A stretch of 64,000 bases of DNA from Halobacillus shinanisalinarum (lineage in GTDB: Bacteria; Bacillota; Bacilli; Bacillales; Halobacillaceae): positions 2,108,001 through 2,172,000 of the forward strand of contig NZ_CP095074.1 in assembly GCF_022919835.1 (NCBI RefSeq), in the 5' to 3' direction. The notes under the pieces are model-generated. The model saw only the letters and a program-made list of their open reading frames with translations, made no database searches and was not told the DNA's origin. The position numbers and the translations under genes were made by a program. This document shows positions 43,973 to 53,592 of this stretch, piece by piece. How positions within the stretch are numbered: position 1 is the first letter of the stretch; each line of letters begins with the position of its first letter.

Positions 43973-44893
43973 ATGGTTAAAACAAATAAGAAATCAATTG
44001 TCGCGTTGTTACTCACTTTAACTTTACTTGGCGGTTGTTCACTACCTGGATTAAGCGGACCTTCTGAGAAAACTGTCACCATTGGTACGCTCGGTACTGC
44101 TGAATCATCTATTATGGGAAATATGGTTCGACTCATGATCAATCATTACACGGATCTTGAAACAGAGATGATTTCAAATATGGGATCTTCCACTGTACAA
44201 CATGAAGCGATGATGTCAGGTGATGTGGATATCACTGCCACAAGATACACCGGTACAGATTTAGTTGGTGCATTAGGGAGGGAGCCGATCACCGATCCGG
44301 ACAAAGCCCTCAAAGTAGTAAAAAAGGAATTCCAACAACAATTCAACCAGACATGGTTTGACTCATACGGTTTTGCCAATTCATACGCTTTTACCGTAAC
44401 AAGTGAATTGGCGGAAAAAGAAAATCTAAAGACCGTATCAGATCTGGAGTCGATCGCTTCTGAACTAAGGCTGGGTGTGGACAGCTCCTGGATAGAGCGC
44501 CCGGGTGTCGGCTATGAATCGTTTGTTAAAAAATATGGATATGAATTCGGCCGTATCTTTCCAATGTCGATTGGCTTAGTTTATAAGGCGGTTGAAAGCG
44601 GAGAAATGGATGTCGTGCTGGCCTATACTACTGATGGTCGTCTCGAGTCATTCGATCTAGTTACTTTAGAGGACGATAAACATCTTTTCCCACCATACGA
44701 TAGTTCACCAGTAGCCCGCAACGAAGTGCTTAATAAGCATCCTGAACTCCGAGATATTCTCAAGAAGTTGTCCGGGACAATAAGCACACAAAAAATGCGT
44801 GAGATGAACTATATGGCTAACGTAAAAATGAAAGAACCTGCACTTGTAGCCAAAGACTTTTTGGAAAAACACAATTATTTCGAACAAAACTAA
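43973..44893 (+). CDS. opuCC: Osmoprotectant-binding lipoprotein
   Basis: This 306-aa lipoprotein has a signal peptide ending LLGGCS (lipidated Cys near residue 22) and an OpuAC/OpuCC-type binding domain (VTIGTLGTAESSIMGNMVRL, GDVDITATRYTGTDLVGALG, DVVLAYTTDGRLESFDLVTL). Tyr- and Asn/Thr-rich segments supply the quaternary-ammonium cage in this family. The start is the ATG 8 nt after AAAGGGGGATC; a longer in-frame reading overlaps opuCB and is not supported. Confidence 0.92.
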   Translation: MVKTNKKSIVALLLTLTLLGGCSLPGLSGPSEKTVTIGTLGTAESSIMGNMVRLMINHYTDLETEMISNMGSSTVQHEAMMSGDVDITATRYTGTDLVGALGREPITDPDKALKVVKKEFQQQFNQTWFDSYGFANSYAFTVTSELAEKENLKTVSDLESIASELRLGVDSSWIERPGVGYESFVKKYGYEFGRIFPMSIGLVYKAVESGEMDVVLAYTTDGRLESFDLVTLEDDKHLFPPYDSSPVARNEVLNKHPELRDILKKLSGTISTQKMREMNYMANVKMKEPALVAKDFLEKHNYFEQN

Positions 44894-44909
44894 CTGGGGG
44901 TGATCTCAC

Positions 44910-45584
44910 TTGAAAATACTTGAAGAACTGTGGTTCTATTATTCGCAAAATATGACGTATGTAGGGGAGGAATTTTTCCGCCATTTTCTAATGTCTGCCT
45001 ATGGTGTTTTATTTGCAGCGATTGTTGCCATCCCCATTGGCATCATTATTGCACGCCGGGCCAGATTAAGCGCTTGGGTGATTTCACTTACGAACATTAT
45101 TCAAACTATTCCAGCCCTGGCTATGCTGGCTGTTCTTATGCTGGCCATGGGGCTTGGGGCCAATACCGTTGTCTTTGCGTTGTTCCTATATTCCCTTTTG
45201 CCCATTCTAAGAAATACGTATACAGGAATTCGCAGTGTGGATAGTGCGCTGCTTGAATCTGGACGCGGCATGGGAATGACAAAATTCCAATTGCTGAGGA
45301 TGGTAGAATTGCCTTTAGCTTTGTCAGTTATTATGGCCGGGCTTAGGACTGCTCTGGTTATCGCGATCGGTATTGCCACTATTGGCACGTTTATCGGAGC
45401 AGGAGGTTTAGGGGATATTATCATTCGTGGTACAAACGCCACAAATGGTGCGGCTATTATTCTGGCCGGGGCCATCCCCACGGCAGTAATGGCAGTCGTT
45501 GCCGATGTAGTAATGGGCTGGCTTGAGCGATTGCTTTCACCTGTTAAGGTAAAAAGTGCGAGTAAAACAGAAGAAACGGTCTAG
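44910..45584 (+). CDS. opuCD: Osmoprotectant ABC importer, permease 2
   Basis: This 224-aa permease is paralogous to OpuCB (coupling loop LLESGRGMGMTKFQLLRMVELP) and pairs with it. Start TTG behind GGGGGTGATC. It is the last gene of the opuC operon, followed by a terminator. Confidence 0.92.
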   Translation: MKILEELWFYYSQNMTYVGEEFFRHFLMSAYGVLFAAIVAIPIGIIIARRARLSAWVISLTNIIQTIPALAMLAVLMLAMGLGANTVVFALFLYSLLPILRNTYTGIRSVDSALLESGRGMGMTKFQLLRMVELPLALSVIMAGLRTALVIAIGIATIGTFIGAGGLGDIIIRGTNATNGAAIILAGAIPTAVMAVVADVVMGWLERLLSPVKVKSASKTEETV

Positions 45585-45585
45585 C

Positions 45586-45617
45586 AGCAGCCGAGGGCTT
45601 CCCCCTCAGCTGCTTTA
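45586..45617 (+). terminator. Terminator of the opuC operon
   Basis: GCAGCCGAGGG and CCCTCAGCTGC form a stem ending in TTTAC just after the opuCD stop. Confidence 0.7.
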
Positions 45618-45665
45618 CTATATATACGAGATCAGGGACTGAGCCCAATTAAGGAGGCGTTCTAA

Positions 45666-47414
45666 ATGCAAATTTTGTTAGAAAAGAATGTTGCCTGTAC
45701 GATGCGAGACGGAACTATTCTTTATGCAGATATCTATCGTCCGCATGAAAAAGGAGAGTATCCGGTTTTACTGACCCGACTCCCCTACAGTAAAGATTCA
45801 CCTTATTATTCCCACCGTTATCTTGATACAAACCGGCTTGTCGAGAGCGGTTATGTTGTCATTATTCAAGATGTGAGAGGACGTTTTCAATCTGAAGGAG
45901 AATTTGAACCATTTATCTACGAAGCCGAAGACGGTTATGAGACGGTTGAATGGGCTGCAGAATTGCCATATTCTTCAGGAAAAGTAGGTATGTTCGGCCT
46001 TTCCTACTATGGCTTTACACAACTGTTGGCAGCCACTGAACGTCCACCGAGTCTACATGCAATTTTTCCGGCTCAGACATTAAGTGATCAAAGAAACGGA
46101 AACTTTTATTATAATGGTGCATATGGATTGGGATTATCAGAAACTTGGGTACTCGAATCCATTGTGCCAGACCTTATCAAAAGAAAATACAAGGATCCGG
46201 ATTCATATGATATGGCCATGAAAAAATTAGCTGAAAGTATCGATCATATAGAAGAATGGTATGTCCATGCACCAATTAAGGATTGGCCGCCTCTCAAAGA
46301 GCTCGGTGTCGCAGAGTATTTCTTTGAGCAATTAGAACGGGGATTGCAAGATGAAGATTGGCAGAAATCAAGCATCGCAAACAAGTACAGTCAAATAAAT
46401 GTTCCGGCATATCATCTGGGCGGATGGTACGATAGTCTACTAGGGTCCACGTTGGAAAATTACGTGGAAATGAAAGAGAAAGCGGACGAGCGAAAAATAA
46501 AGGAAGACCAGAAGTTAATCATCGGCCCTTGGGCCCACGGCGATTTCGGTTCTTTAATCGGAGACCGCAAATTTGGTTCACATGCCTCTGAAGATTGGAT
46601 CGACTATAAAGAAGACCTCACCCAACTTCACCTCCGCTGGTCTGATTATTGGCTGAAAGGCAAGGATACACAGATCATGGATGAAGCACCGGTTAAAATT
46701 TTTGTAATGGGGGTAAATCAGTGGCGTGATGAACAAGAATGGCCGCTAGCGCGTACAAACTATGTACCCTATTATTTGCACAGTCAAGGCGATGCAAACT
46801 CAAGCGACAGTGATGGGACATTGTCTACAGCAAAACCTGACCGTGAACCAGCAGACAATTATGTATACAATCCCAAAAAACCTGTCCCAACAAACGGCGG
46901 AGGCACATTGTACGATGGCGTTAACACAACAGGACCACGTGACCAAAGAAACATCGAGGAAAGAGATGATGTGCTAGTCTATACATCTGAACCGTTGGAG
47001 AAGCCACTTGAAGTGACAGGACCTGTTAAAGTTAAATTATGGGCGTCAACAGATGCAGAAGATACTGATTTTACTGCAAAATTGATCGACGTGCTGCCTG
47101 ATGGTACGGCTTACAATTTAGCTGATGGGATTGTACGTGCAAAGTATCGAAACGGCTACAAACCAGAAGCACAATTAAACGGTGAAGTCGTCGAATATGA
47201 GATTGATCTATGGGCGACGAGCAACGTATTTCTTACTGGTCATCAGATAAGAATTGAAGTTTCATCCAGTAACTTTCCGCGCTTTGACGCAAACTTGAAT
47301 ACTGGTCAAACCATGATGAACAGTACTGAATCCAAGCTTGCGAATCAAATGGTGTACCACAATAAGGAATGGCCTTCACATATCATTCTTCCCGTTATCA
47401 CTAAGGATGAATAG
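45666..47414 (+). CDS. CocE/NonD-family hydrolase (S15-like), cytoplasmic
   Basis: This 582-aa protein has the S15/CocE layout without a signal peptide: alpha/beta hydrolase core with nucleophile Ser113 in FGLSYYGF, candidate Asp in HLGGWYDS near 258, candidate His in GPWAHGDFG near 291, and a C-terminal jelly roll (VTGPVKVKLWASTDAEDTDF). It may cleave Xaa-Pro dipeptides or esters/amides of small molecules. Unlike the secreted relative at 1045-2928 it is intracellular. Position after opuC may be coincidental, as a terminator lies between them. Start ATG follows AAGGAGG. Confidence 0.87.
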   Translation: MQILLEKNVACTMRDGTILYADIYRPHEKGEYPVLLTRLPYSKDSPYYSHRYLDTNRLVESGYVVIIQDVRGRFQSEGEFEPFIYEAEDGYETVEWAAELPYSSGKVGMFGLSYYGFTQLLAATERPPSLHAIFPAQTLSDQRNGNFYYNGAYGLGLSETWVLESIVPDLIKRKYKDPDSYDMAMKKLAESIDHIEEWYVHAPIKDWPPLKELGVAEYFFEQLERGLQDEDWQKSSIANKYSQINVPAYHLGGWYDSLLGSTLENYVEMKEKADERKIKEDQKLIIGPWAHGDFGSLIGDRKFGSHASEDWIDYKEDLTQLHLRWSDYWLKGKDTQIMDEAPVKIFVMGVNQWRDEQEWPLARTNYVPYYLHSQGDANSSDSDGTLSTAKPDREPADNYVYNPKKPVPTNGGGTLYDGVNTTGPRDQRNIEERDDVLVYTSEPLEKPLEVTGPVKVKLWASTDAEDTDFTAKLIDVLPDGTAYNLADGIVRAKYRNGYKPEAQLNGEVVEYEIDLWATSNVFLTGHQIRIEVSSSNFPRFDANLNTGQTMMNSTESKLANQMVYHNKEWPSHIILPVITKDE

Positions 47415-47440
47415 CTGTGGCGCGAAAGTATGGCTAACGG

Positions 47441-47481
47441 AAGTCCCGATTTACCCTTTCTAGAGATAAATCGGGACTTTC
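47441..47481 (+). terminator. Terminator of the CocE-type gene
   Basis: AAGTCCCGATTTA and TAAATCGGGACTT form a 13-bp perfect stem ending TTTCGTT. The remaining 47482-47836 shows no gene on either strand. Confidence 0.82.
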
Positions 47482-47836
47482 GTTCATAGTTCGAAACACC
47501 CTTTTTTGTAATTCTAGTAACATGGATATTTACACTTTTCTTAAAAAGTCTGCCACAATAAATCCATGTACCTTTTATTAGTAGTTTACCCTTCTCCCAT
47601 GTTCTTAGTGAAAACACCCTAAAAAATCGGCTCTCAAAACTATAAACTGTCTCATAACATAACGCTTTGGAAATACACTACTCTTCCCACTTCGAGGGGG
47701 AAGAGCAACAAAATTCACGAAAAGAGCCTACATAAAAACCGTTAGTAAACCAACATGATAATAAGACCGGGTTTTATGATCTTGCCAGATGACCCACAAC
47801 GTTTAAGTATTCAAATTTCATCCCCCCTTGATTTCT

Positions 47837-48733
47837 TCATCCATATTGAGACCTCCACAAATAAAAGGCGGCATATGCTCGCCACTCCCCCCAGTTCCAT
47901 GATAGCTTTTCAACATAGTTCGTCGAAGGTTTTCGATCCAATCCGAATTGTTTTCTTAACGCGTGGTGGATACCAATATCCGCAGCTGGAAAGGCCGAGG
48001 TTTGATGGAGACATCGCATCATGACGTAGTCTGCCGTCCATTCCCCTACGCCTCTTAACTTCATTAACCTATTTTTCATATCAGAATAATCCAGTTGCAA
48101 AAGCCCTTGCTTCGTTATTTCCCGGGAAACTATTGCTTTGGCGATCCCAATTACATATTCTGCTTTTCTAGTTGTAAACTGCAACCCTTTTAGATCATTA
48201 ACTGTCAGGGCTGCGATAGTTTCACTGCGAGGATAAAGCCAAAACTCCTCGTCCTGATGCTCAAGTTTTTCACCAAAATGCTCTACAAACCTCTTCTTTA
48301 AAGTGTAGGCAAACGTTAGGTTGATTTGCTGTCCGATGACAGCCCAGGTCAGAGCTTCAAACAAATCTGGAATTCCTACAATGCGTAACCCTGAATGCTT
48401 GGGCACAATGTTTTGTAGAATAAGATCTTCGTTTGCCATTTTATAAAAGCCTTCCAAATTTCTTCCTAGATCAAACCAATCCCATATGTAAGAATATACG
48501 GCCACACCCTTCTCTTGACTTGGTGTGCCAAAAGGAAACTCAACGGTTAAAGCATTTTCTCCGCTTGTTATTTCAATTAAAAGAGGGGATTCATTTATTT
48601 TGAGGAGCTTAGTGAGCTTCTTCCCATTCACTTTATGAAGCACTTCTTGATTAGATCGGTTTAGGTACACTAAACATTGATCCAAGTTAAAATCTAACGG
48701 CGTAGGTACGATTATATAATCCTCACGATTCAT
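47837..48733 (-). CDS. alkA: DNA-3-methyladenine glycosylase II
   Basis: This 298-aa protein has an AlkA N-terminal domain and the helix-hairpin-helix-GPD motif LMKLRGVGEWTADYVMMRCL followed by the catalytic Asp in FPAADIGIHHALRKQFG. FEALTWAVIGQQINLTFAYTLKKR is the conserved helix of this family. It excises alkylated purines in base-excision repair. I chose the ATG 6 nt after GGAGG; a longer reading adds 16 unsupported residues. No ada-type regulator is adjacent. Confidence 0.92.
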   Translation of the reverse strand: MNREDYIIVPTPLDFNLDQCLVYLNRSNQEVLHKVNGKKLTKLLKINESPLLIEITSGENALTVEFPFGTPSQEKGVAVYSYIWDWFDLGRNLEGFYKMANEDLILQNIVPKHSGLRIVGIPDLFEALTWAVIGQQINLTFAYTLKKRFVEHFGEKLEHQDEEFWLYPRSETIAALTVNDLKGLQFTTRKAEYVIGIAKAIVSREITKQGLLQLDYSDMKNRLMKLRGVGEWTADYVMMRCLHQTSAFPAADIGIHHALRKQFGLDRKPSTNYVEKLSWNWGEWRAYAAFYLWRSQYG

Positions 48734-48800
48734 CATTGGCCTCCTAACCTTATTGCGTGCTACATGCCCTCGGCTACTCACCTTTTCCCAAAAAATGCAT

Positions 48801-48847
48801 AAAAAAAGACCTCCCTATTAACTTACTAAGTTGACTGGCGAGGTCTA
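48801..48847 (-). terminator. Terminator of the cupredoxin gene
   Basis: AGACCTCGCCAGTCAACTTA and its partner ending AGGGAGGTCT form an imperfect stem with TTTTTTT on the minus strand. Confidence 0.75.
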
Positions 48848-48928
48848 TCCTTTCCTTATCTTTCATTAACACGATCACAAAATAAGTTTCCCACTCTATT
48901 ATTAAGGTAGCGAGACTAAAAACCTACA

Positions 48929-49387
48929 TTAGTCAACAACGATATAAGCGATCATTGGACCATTCGACTCAATGCTGGAATGCGTATTACAAATGAGCCG
49001 ATAAACACCTTCTTCATCAAATTTTAGATCAACTATCGTCTCTTTCCCCTTCTTAACTATACCTTTCACGTCTGTTCCTTCAATTGTAAATGGATGTTCC
49101 TTGCCATTCACTCCATAGATACTGAGCCTAAACTGCTCCCCCTTCTCAACATAAATTGTCCCAGGGTCCCAGCGGTAGGCTTCCAGTTCTTTGCCATCAG
49201 CTGTCTCTGATTTGAACTCTCCTGTAACCAGGTTAATCACCCGTGTGTCAGCATTTACGGGCTCTGATACTGTAGGTACAGACTTATTCCACCATAATGA
49301 GCTTCCTACGAAATAAGCAGCAATACCTAACACCAAAATGCTGAGAAATAGACCAATTTTCCTTTTTGTAAGAAATAACACTTTCAA
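48929..49387 (-). CDS. Membrane-anchored cupredoxin-like protein
   Basis: This 152-aa protein begins with an N-terminal membrane anchor (IGLFLSILVLGIAAYFVGSSLWW) followed by a beta-rich domain carrying a possible type I copper set: His in GKEHPFTI and Cys-His in LICNTHSSIESNGPM with Met last. It probably sits on the outer face of the membrane as an electron carrier or copper-binding protein, but the spacing is longer than in classical plastocyanins. The TTG start follows GGGAGGGG. No oxidase gene is adjacent. Confidence 0.72.
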   Translation of the reverse strand: MKVLFLTKRKIGLFLSILVLGIAAYFVGSSLWWNKSVPTVSEPVNADTRVINLVTGEFKSETADGKELEAYRWDPGTIYVEKGEQFRLSIYGVNGKEHPFTIEGTDVKGIVKKGKETIVDLKFDEEGVYRLICNTHSSIESNGPMIAYIVVD

Positions 49388-49507
49388 TGTGACCCCTCCC
49401 ATGGCTTGTTTACTTATGCTTATGCAACCAAACCATAGGAACTTGTCTAATTTACATAAAAGTTAGACCCCTTTTTCTCAAAAAAGCAATGATTGCCCAG
49501 CATAATC

Positions 49508-49537
49508 AAAAAATAGCCGCGAATGCGACTATTTTTA
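49508..49537 (-). terminator. Terminator of the ATP-grasp gene
   Basis: AAAAATAGTCGC-ATTC-GCGGCTATTTTTT forms a stem-loop with T tract on the minus strand. Confidence 0.85.
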
Positions 49538-49617
49538 CAGGTGACCTTAAAATGTCGGAGAAAGTTCCACTGAACTCACAGTATTCCAATGTGGCGGGGT
49601 CCTCAGTGATAAGCAAG

Positions 49618-50562
49618 TCAGACCTTTTGTAGAGAATGAAGCTGTTCACCCAAATATTTAGCAAGCTCCAGCATGCCATAAACGTTCGCCTTAGCTTCCG
49701 CTTCCGAGTTGTAATTCGTGTTCGTATTCACATCATACGTATAAAGTTGTCCGTCTTGATTCTGAATTGCTTCGATGCCGGCAACTTGAATATTGTTTTC
49801 CTGTAAAAAATTCTCATATTGTTCAAGGATTTGAGGGTGGTAGTTATCTAATATCTCAAATTTAGCTCCACCTGTTTCTTCTCCACCTGTTGGGCAATAC
49901 ATGTCATCGATTGTGCATGCATCAGCCGGGCATAATTCGAAGCCTTCAGATGTATCTACTTTTACAGCATATAAAAATTTTCCGCCGACAAATTCATGAC
50001 GCACAATATACGGTTCTGGTGCTTCAATGTACTGCTGGACAAGTGTAACCCCGTCAACAGGATCGTCGAAGAATTCTCCATATACATACTCTTTCAGTGC
50101 TTCGATGGAATGGAACAACTGAACACCTTGCCCTTTTCCTGCACGATTGTGTTTAGTAATGAAAGGAACCAAGTCCAGCTCTTTGGCTGCATCAATAATC
50201 TGATCCTTACCGACAGATGCGATCGTCTTCGGTGTCGTAATTCCGGTCTCATTAAGAGCCATATACTGATTCACTTTACTTACTTCTAGTCGAAGCGCGC
50301 GACTTCCGTTTACAACTGTACGTCCGTATCGCTCAAGCCAAGCAAGCACAGCCTCGGTGAATTCTGGCGCAAAGCGGTGATCTCTTGTGTGTGAAGAAGC
50401 ACTTATCCGATTATAAAAAACGCCTTCTGGAGGCTCACTTGATAAGTCGAGGTTTCCTTGGTCCAAGTGCCATACTTCAAATGGCAATTTTAGTTCCTTG
50501 AGACGTTTTGTTAAATGATCTGTCCATTCGTCATTCTCGTGTAACACATAAATTTTACTCAT
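49618..50562 (-). CDS. ATP-grasp ligase, RimK/glutathione-synthase-like
   Basis: This 314-aa protein has an N-terminal pre-ATP-grasp domain (SKIYVLHENDEWTDHLTKRL) and an ATP-grasp domain with ITKHNRAGKGQGVQLF (glycine-rich loop) and YTYDVNTNTNYN (metal-binding Asp/Asn). It likely ligates an amino acid or peptide carboxylate to an amine, but the product is unknown. I chose the ATG 9 nt after AAAGGAG; a longer reading lacks a site. It is monocistronic. Confidence 0.78.
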   Translation of the reverse strand: MSKIYVLHENDEWTDHLTKRLKELKLPFEVWHLDQGNLDLSSEPPEGVFYNRISASSHTRDHRFAPEFTEAVLAWLERYGRTVVNGSRALRLEVSKVNQYMALNETGITTPKTIASVGKDQIIDAAKELDLVPFITKHNRAGKGQGVQLFHSIEALKEYVYGEFFDDPVDGVTLVQQYIEAPEPYIVRHEFVGGKFLYAVKVDTSEGFELCPADACTIDDMYCPTGGEETGGAKFEILDNYHPQILEQYENFLQENNIQVAGIEAIQNQDGQLYTYDVNTNTNYNSEAEAKANVYGMLELAKYLGEQLHSLQKV

Positions 50563-50861
50563 GAGATCAGACTCCTTTCTGATTGAGCTTCGAGCCATTC
50601 TATTTGGTGTTGAGAGTAAGAAATCATTTTATATTAGAATATCTATATTGAATATAACACATTAAACCGACCCTTTTACCCTGTTATGCTCATGCAACTT
50701 ATCCTATTCAAACAAAATGAAAACGCAACGCACCTTAAATTTCCCTCTTCAATCGCAAAGAATATAACTCTTGATTAGAATCGGTATCAGGATGAAGTGA
50801 AAGCGGGAAACTAATTTGTTGGAGAACCAACCACAACCCAAGAATGTTCGTTTACGACCCT

Positions 50862-51848
50862 CTAGTTCTGATCGGCAGGATAACTGATCCCCATCTGCCT
50901 GCGCGCTTCTTGCAGAATTTGGGAGGTAATCAACGTGTTCTTATAAGAATTAACAGCGGACTGAGTCTTGCCTTCTTTAGCAAGGCTGATAAATTCTTGC
51001 AGTTCATAATACATTGGAGGAAACTCATCCTGACGATCGAGAACATTAACGGCGCCATCATTAAATCGGATCTCAATATCTTTTGGCTCTGAAATGTTAG
51101 GGATGATGATAACCCCCTCTTCTCCTTGTATTTCAGAAAAGGCATAGGAGTGATTAATCTTCGAATGAGTAACCACAGCCTCCATTCCTTCGTATTCAGC
51201 AAGAATGCTGCCTTGTCCATCGACGCCTGATGCAAGTGCAACACCATTTGCTTTTAGTGACTTTGGATTACCGAAAAGTACAACCATTGGATATACCCCG
51301 TACACTCCTAGATCCATTAACGATCCATTGGAGAAAGCAGGATTAAATGCATTGAGTACTGTACCCTCTCGATATGTGTCATAACGGGAAGAATACTTAC
51401 AGAAGTTCCCCACATAGCGACGCACCTTGCCGATTTTATGCAAATGTTCTTGGATGCTTGCAAAGCCTGGCATCAATGTAGACTTAATAGCTTCCATTAG
51501 CAGAACGTTATTCTCTTTCGCTGTCTCCACCATCCTTGCAGCTTCACGCTGGTTGGATGCCATCGGTTTTTCACATAACACATGCTTGCCGTATTTCATC
51601 GCTGTAATAGCCTGTCCAGCATGAAAGGAATTAGGACTGGCGATATAAATGGCATCCACTTCTTCACACTGTGCCATTTCTTCAACCGATGTAAAGGTTA
51701 GGTCTGCCCCATATTCCTCAGCAAACTGTTGTGCCTTTGCTTTAGTTCTGGAATAGACGGCCTTCAACTCAAAGTCTGCTACTTCTTGTCCTGCTTCGAT
51801 CATTAATTTTGTTATGAAATTAGTTCCAATTACCCCGAATCGAATCAT
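50862..51848 (-). CDS. Gfo/Idh/MocA-family oxidoreductase
   Basis: This 328-aa protein has an N-terminal Rossmann domain (MIRFGVIGTNFITKLMIEAG) with YIASPNSFHAGQAITAMKYG and the catalytic KHVLCEKPMA motif containing EKP, followed by a C-terminal substrate domain (LMDLGVYGVYPMVVLFG). The family oxidises or reduces sugars and cyclitols. Start is the ATG 9 nt after AAAGGAGCG. No other sugar gene is near; substrate unknown. Confidence 0.88.
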   Translation of the reverse strand: MIRFGVIGTNFITKLMIEAGQEVADFELKAVYSRTKAKAQQFAEEYGADLTFTSVEEMAQCEEVDAIYIASPNSFHAGQAITAMKYGKHVLCEKPMASNQREAARMVETAKENNVLLMEAIKSTLMPGFASIQEHLHKIGKVRRYVGNFCKYSSRYDTYREGTVLNAFNPAFSNGSLMDLGVYGVYPMVVLFGNPKSLKANGVALASGVDGQGSILAEYEGMEAVVTHSKINHSYAFSEIQGEEGVIIIPNISEPKDIEIRFNDGAVNVLDRQDEFPPMYYELQEFISLAKEGKTQSAVNSYKNTLITSQILQEARRQMGISYPADQN

Positions 51849-52103
51849 ACATTCATTCGCTCCTTTTTCGTTTCTCATTATAGTTTACAGTATATAAGGG
51901 TTAGCTTTTTTGTTCTATCTCGCATGCTACTGTCCAATTAACTGCCAATAAACCCCGTTCAATTACAGGCGTCCCCCTATTATTCAAACACTCGCTGATT
52001 GTCTGATCTAGCAACTGATAATTAGCGGCAACGGTTAGTGATAAGGCTGTAAGGTTAGTAAGACAAAGGGGACGGATTTACTTTTAGTCATCATTACCCT
52101 CCT

Positions 52104-52631
52104 CTAGTCACGAATTGCCGTGTCGTACCACATAAGTGCTTTATGTTCGATCTCTTTCACGATCCCATTTTTCTTCACTATGTAAGATTTTATATCATAC
52201 GGAAAACGCCGGGCTAAATCTTCTTTAACACCGCCATATCGCGTAACTTCTTTAGGATGAGTTCTCAAATAATCACGAAAAGCTAAATGCCGGGCTACTT
52301 CAGAGTCTCCTTTTTGATAAACATGGACATGGTGTGTCCGCTGATAACCGCCCTTTTCAAAGAACCTTCGACCAGGAAGCCCATTTTCTCCTTTTGCTAC
52401 ATAACCAATTTCCGCCATGGCCTCATTGTAAGTATCAATACTATGAATATCCTTACAAACTGCCATGATATCAATGACGGGCTTGGCTTTTAGCCCTTCA
52501 ACAGCTGTGCTTCCAATATGGTCGATGTGGACAATTTCCTGATTAAAGATTTGGTTTAGGACGTTTGCTTCTTGTTTAAACTCGAGAGACCACTGCTTCT
52601 GATAAGAAATGACTTCAACTTTTCGCATCAT
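52104..52631 (-). CDS. GrpB/UPF0157-family protein, nucleotidyltransferase fold
   Basis: This 175-aa protein has the GrpB pattern: SYQKQWSLEFKQEANVLNQI, then VHIDHIGSTAVEGLKAKPVI with the HIGSTAV nucleotidyltransferase-like motif and DIMAVCKD, and HHVHVYQKGD. The family belongs to the nucleotidyltransferase superfamily and is often linked to dephospho-CoA kinase or found alone; function is unproven. It overlaps the upstream hydrolase by 17 bp and probably shares its transcript. Confidence 0.87.
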   Translation of the reverse strand: MMRKVEVISYQKQWSLEFKQEANVLNQIFNQEIVHIDHIGSTAVEGLKAKPVIDIMAVCKDIHSIDTYNEAMAEIGYVAKGENGLPGRRFFEKGGYQRTHHVHVYQKGDSEVARHLAFRDYLRTHPKEVTRYGGVKEDLARRFPYDIKSYIVKKNGIVKEIEHKALMWYDTAIRD

Positions 52632-53433
52632 CTGGCTCCCTTATTTCACTGACAAATTGTTGGACAGCTTGTTTAAATTTGGTCGGTTCCTCTAAAAATG
52701 GGTAGTGATTACTATCTTCAAACACGACAAGTTTACAACCTGATATGTGCTCATTCATTTCTAGAGAATATTCTAGTGGGCACTGGACATCATGTTTTCC
52801 ACACATAATTAAAACCGATGTATCAATCAATTGCAATTTGTGAGTGACGTCAAAAATAGGGAGTTCCCTTACAAAATAATTCATGCGGACGGCGGACATT
52901 GTCTTGTGGACACGATCATTAAATAGTTGTTCATATGCTTCAGGCTTATATAGTGATAACTTCGTTCGTTCAATGGTCAATTCTTTGCGTCTCGTCTCAG
53001 ATAAATCTTTCCGCTTTAATTTTTCGATAAGACTTTGCATGAAAGCGAAGTCTGGATGATTCTCATTATAAATGCATTGGTCCGAGAAAGTCATATATTC
53101 TCTTGCAGCCGCGCCTACAATTAATTGAAAATACAAGTGTTCGGAAAAGTAAATACTATATAGAACGCCAAGCATCCCCCCGGTAGAATGTCCGGCAAAC
53201 CCCCATTTTTTATAACCAAGCATGTCTCGAATTGCTTCTAAGTCTAAAACAGATTCAAACATACTTAATTGATGGGGTTCTGCTGCTTTTTCCGAGCGGC
53301 CTGTTTCTCGTAAATTCACCAAGTAAACACGATGCAAGTCGGTAAATGTTTCGGCAAAATAATCACCTGAATCATTAAATTCTGAGTATAGATGTGTAAC
53401 GCACAGAGGCTGCCCGCTTCCTTTCACAAACAC
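52615..53433 (-). CDS. Alpha/beta hydrolase, start uncertain
   Basis: This protein has an alpha/beta hydrolase core with nucleophile Ser in GFAGHSTGGMLG, Asp in LIMCGKHDVQCP and His in DSNHYPFLEEP. The only usable start codon in frame is the GTG at 53433 (272 aa), with no good SD. The frame stays open further upstream to about 53525 and encodes WKARLVETSRGIFEV directly before it, which looks like the natural N-terminus of this family. The normal start codon seems to be lost (GGG where ATG is expected before TGG), so it may be poorly expressed or a young pseudogene. Confidence 0.72.
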   Translation of the reverse strand: MFVKGSGQPLCVTHLYSEFNDSGDYFAETFTDLHRVYLVNLRETGRSEKAAEPHQLSMFESVLDLEAIRDMLGYKKWGFAGHSTGGMLGVLYSIYFSEHLYFQLIVGAAAREYMTFSDQCIYNENHPDFAFMQSLIEKLKRKDLSETRRKELTIERTKLSLYKPEAYEQLFNDRVHKTMSAVRMNYFVRELPIFDVTHKLQLIDTSVLIMCGKHDVQCPLEYSLEMNEHISGCKLVVFEDSNHYPFLEEPTKFKQAVQQFVSEIREPDDAKS

Positions 53434-53560
53434 TTCAAATATTCCACGGGATGTTTCAACTAGCCTTGCCTTCCACCCGTCCGTGTCAATTCCCCACTTT
53501 TTTAAAAAGGATCTGTACTTTACTTAACTTCGACCCCTTCGTTAAAAAACCCTCCCACAT

Positions 53561-53592
53561 TAAAAGCCTACACCTTCAGTGTAGACTTTTAA
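53561..53592 (-). terminator. Terminator of the SGNH esterase gene
   Basis: AAAAGTCTACAC-TGAAG-GTGTAGGCTTTT forms a stem overlapping the stop codon at 53589. Confidence 0.8.

Noticed and set aside
44910..47414. CocE-type hydrolase as fifth gene of the opuC operon
   Set aside because: A hairpin terminator and an 81-bp gap with a fresh AAGGAGG site separate them; no known link to betaine metabolism.
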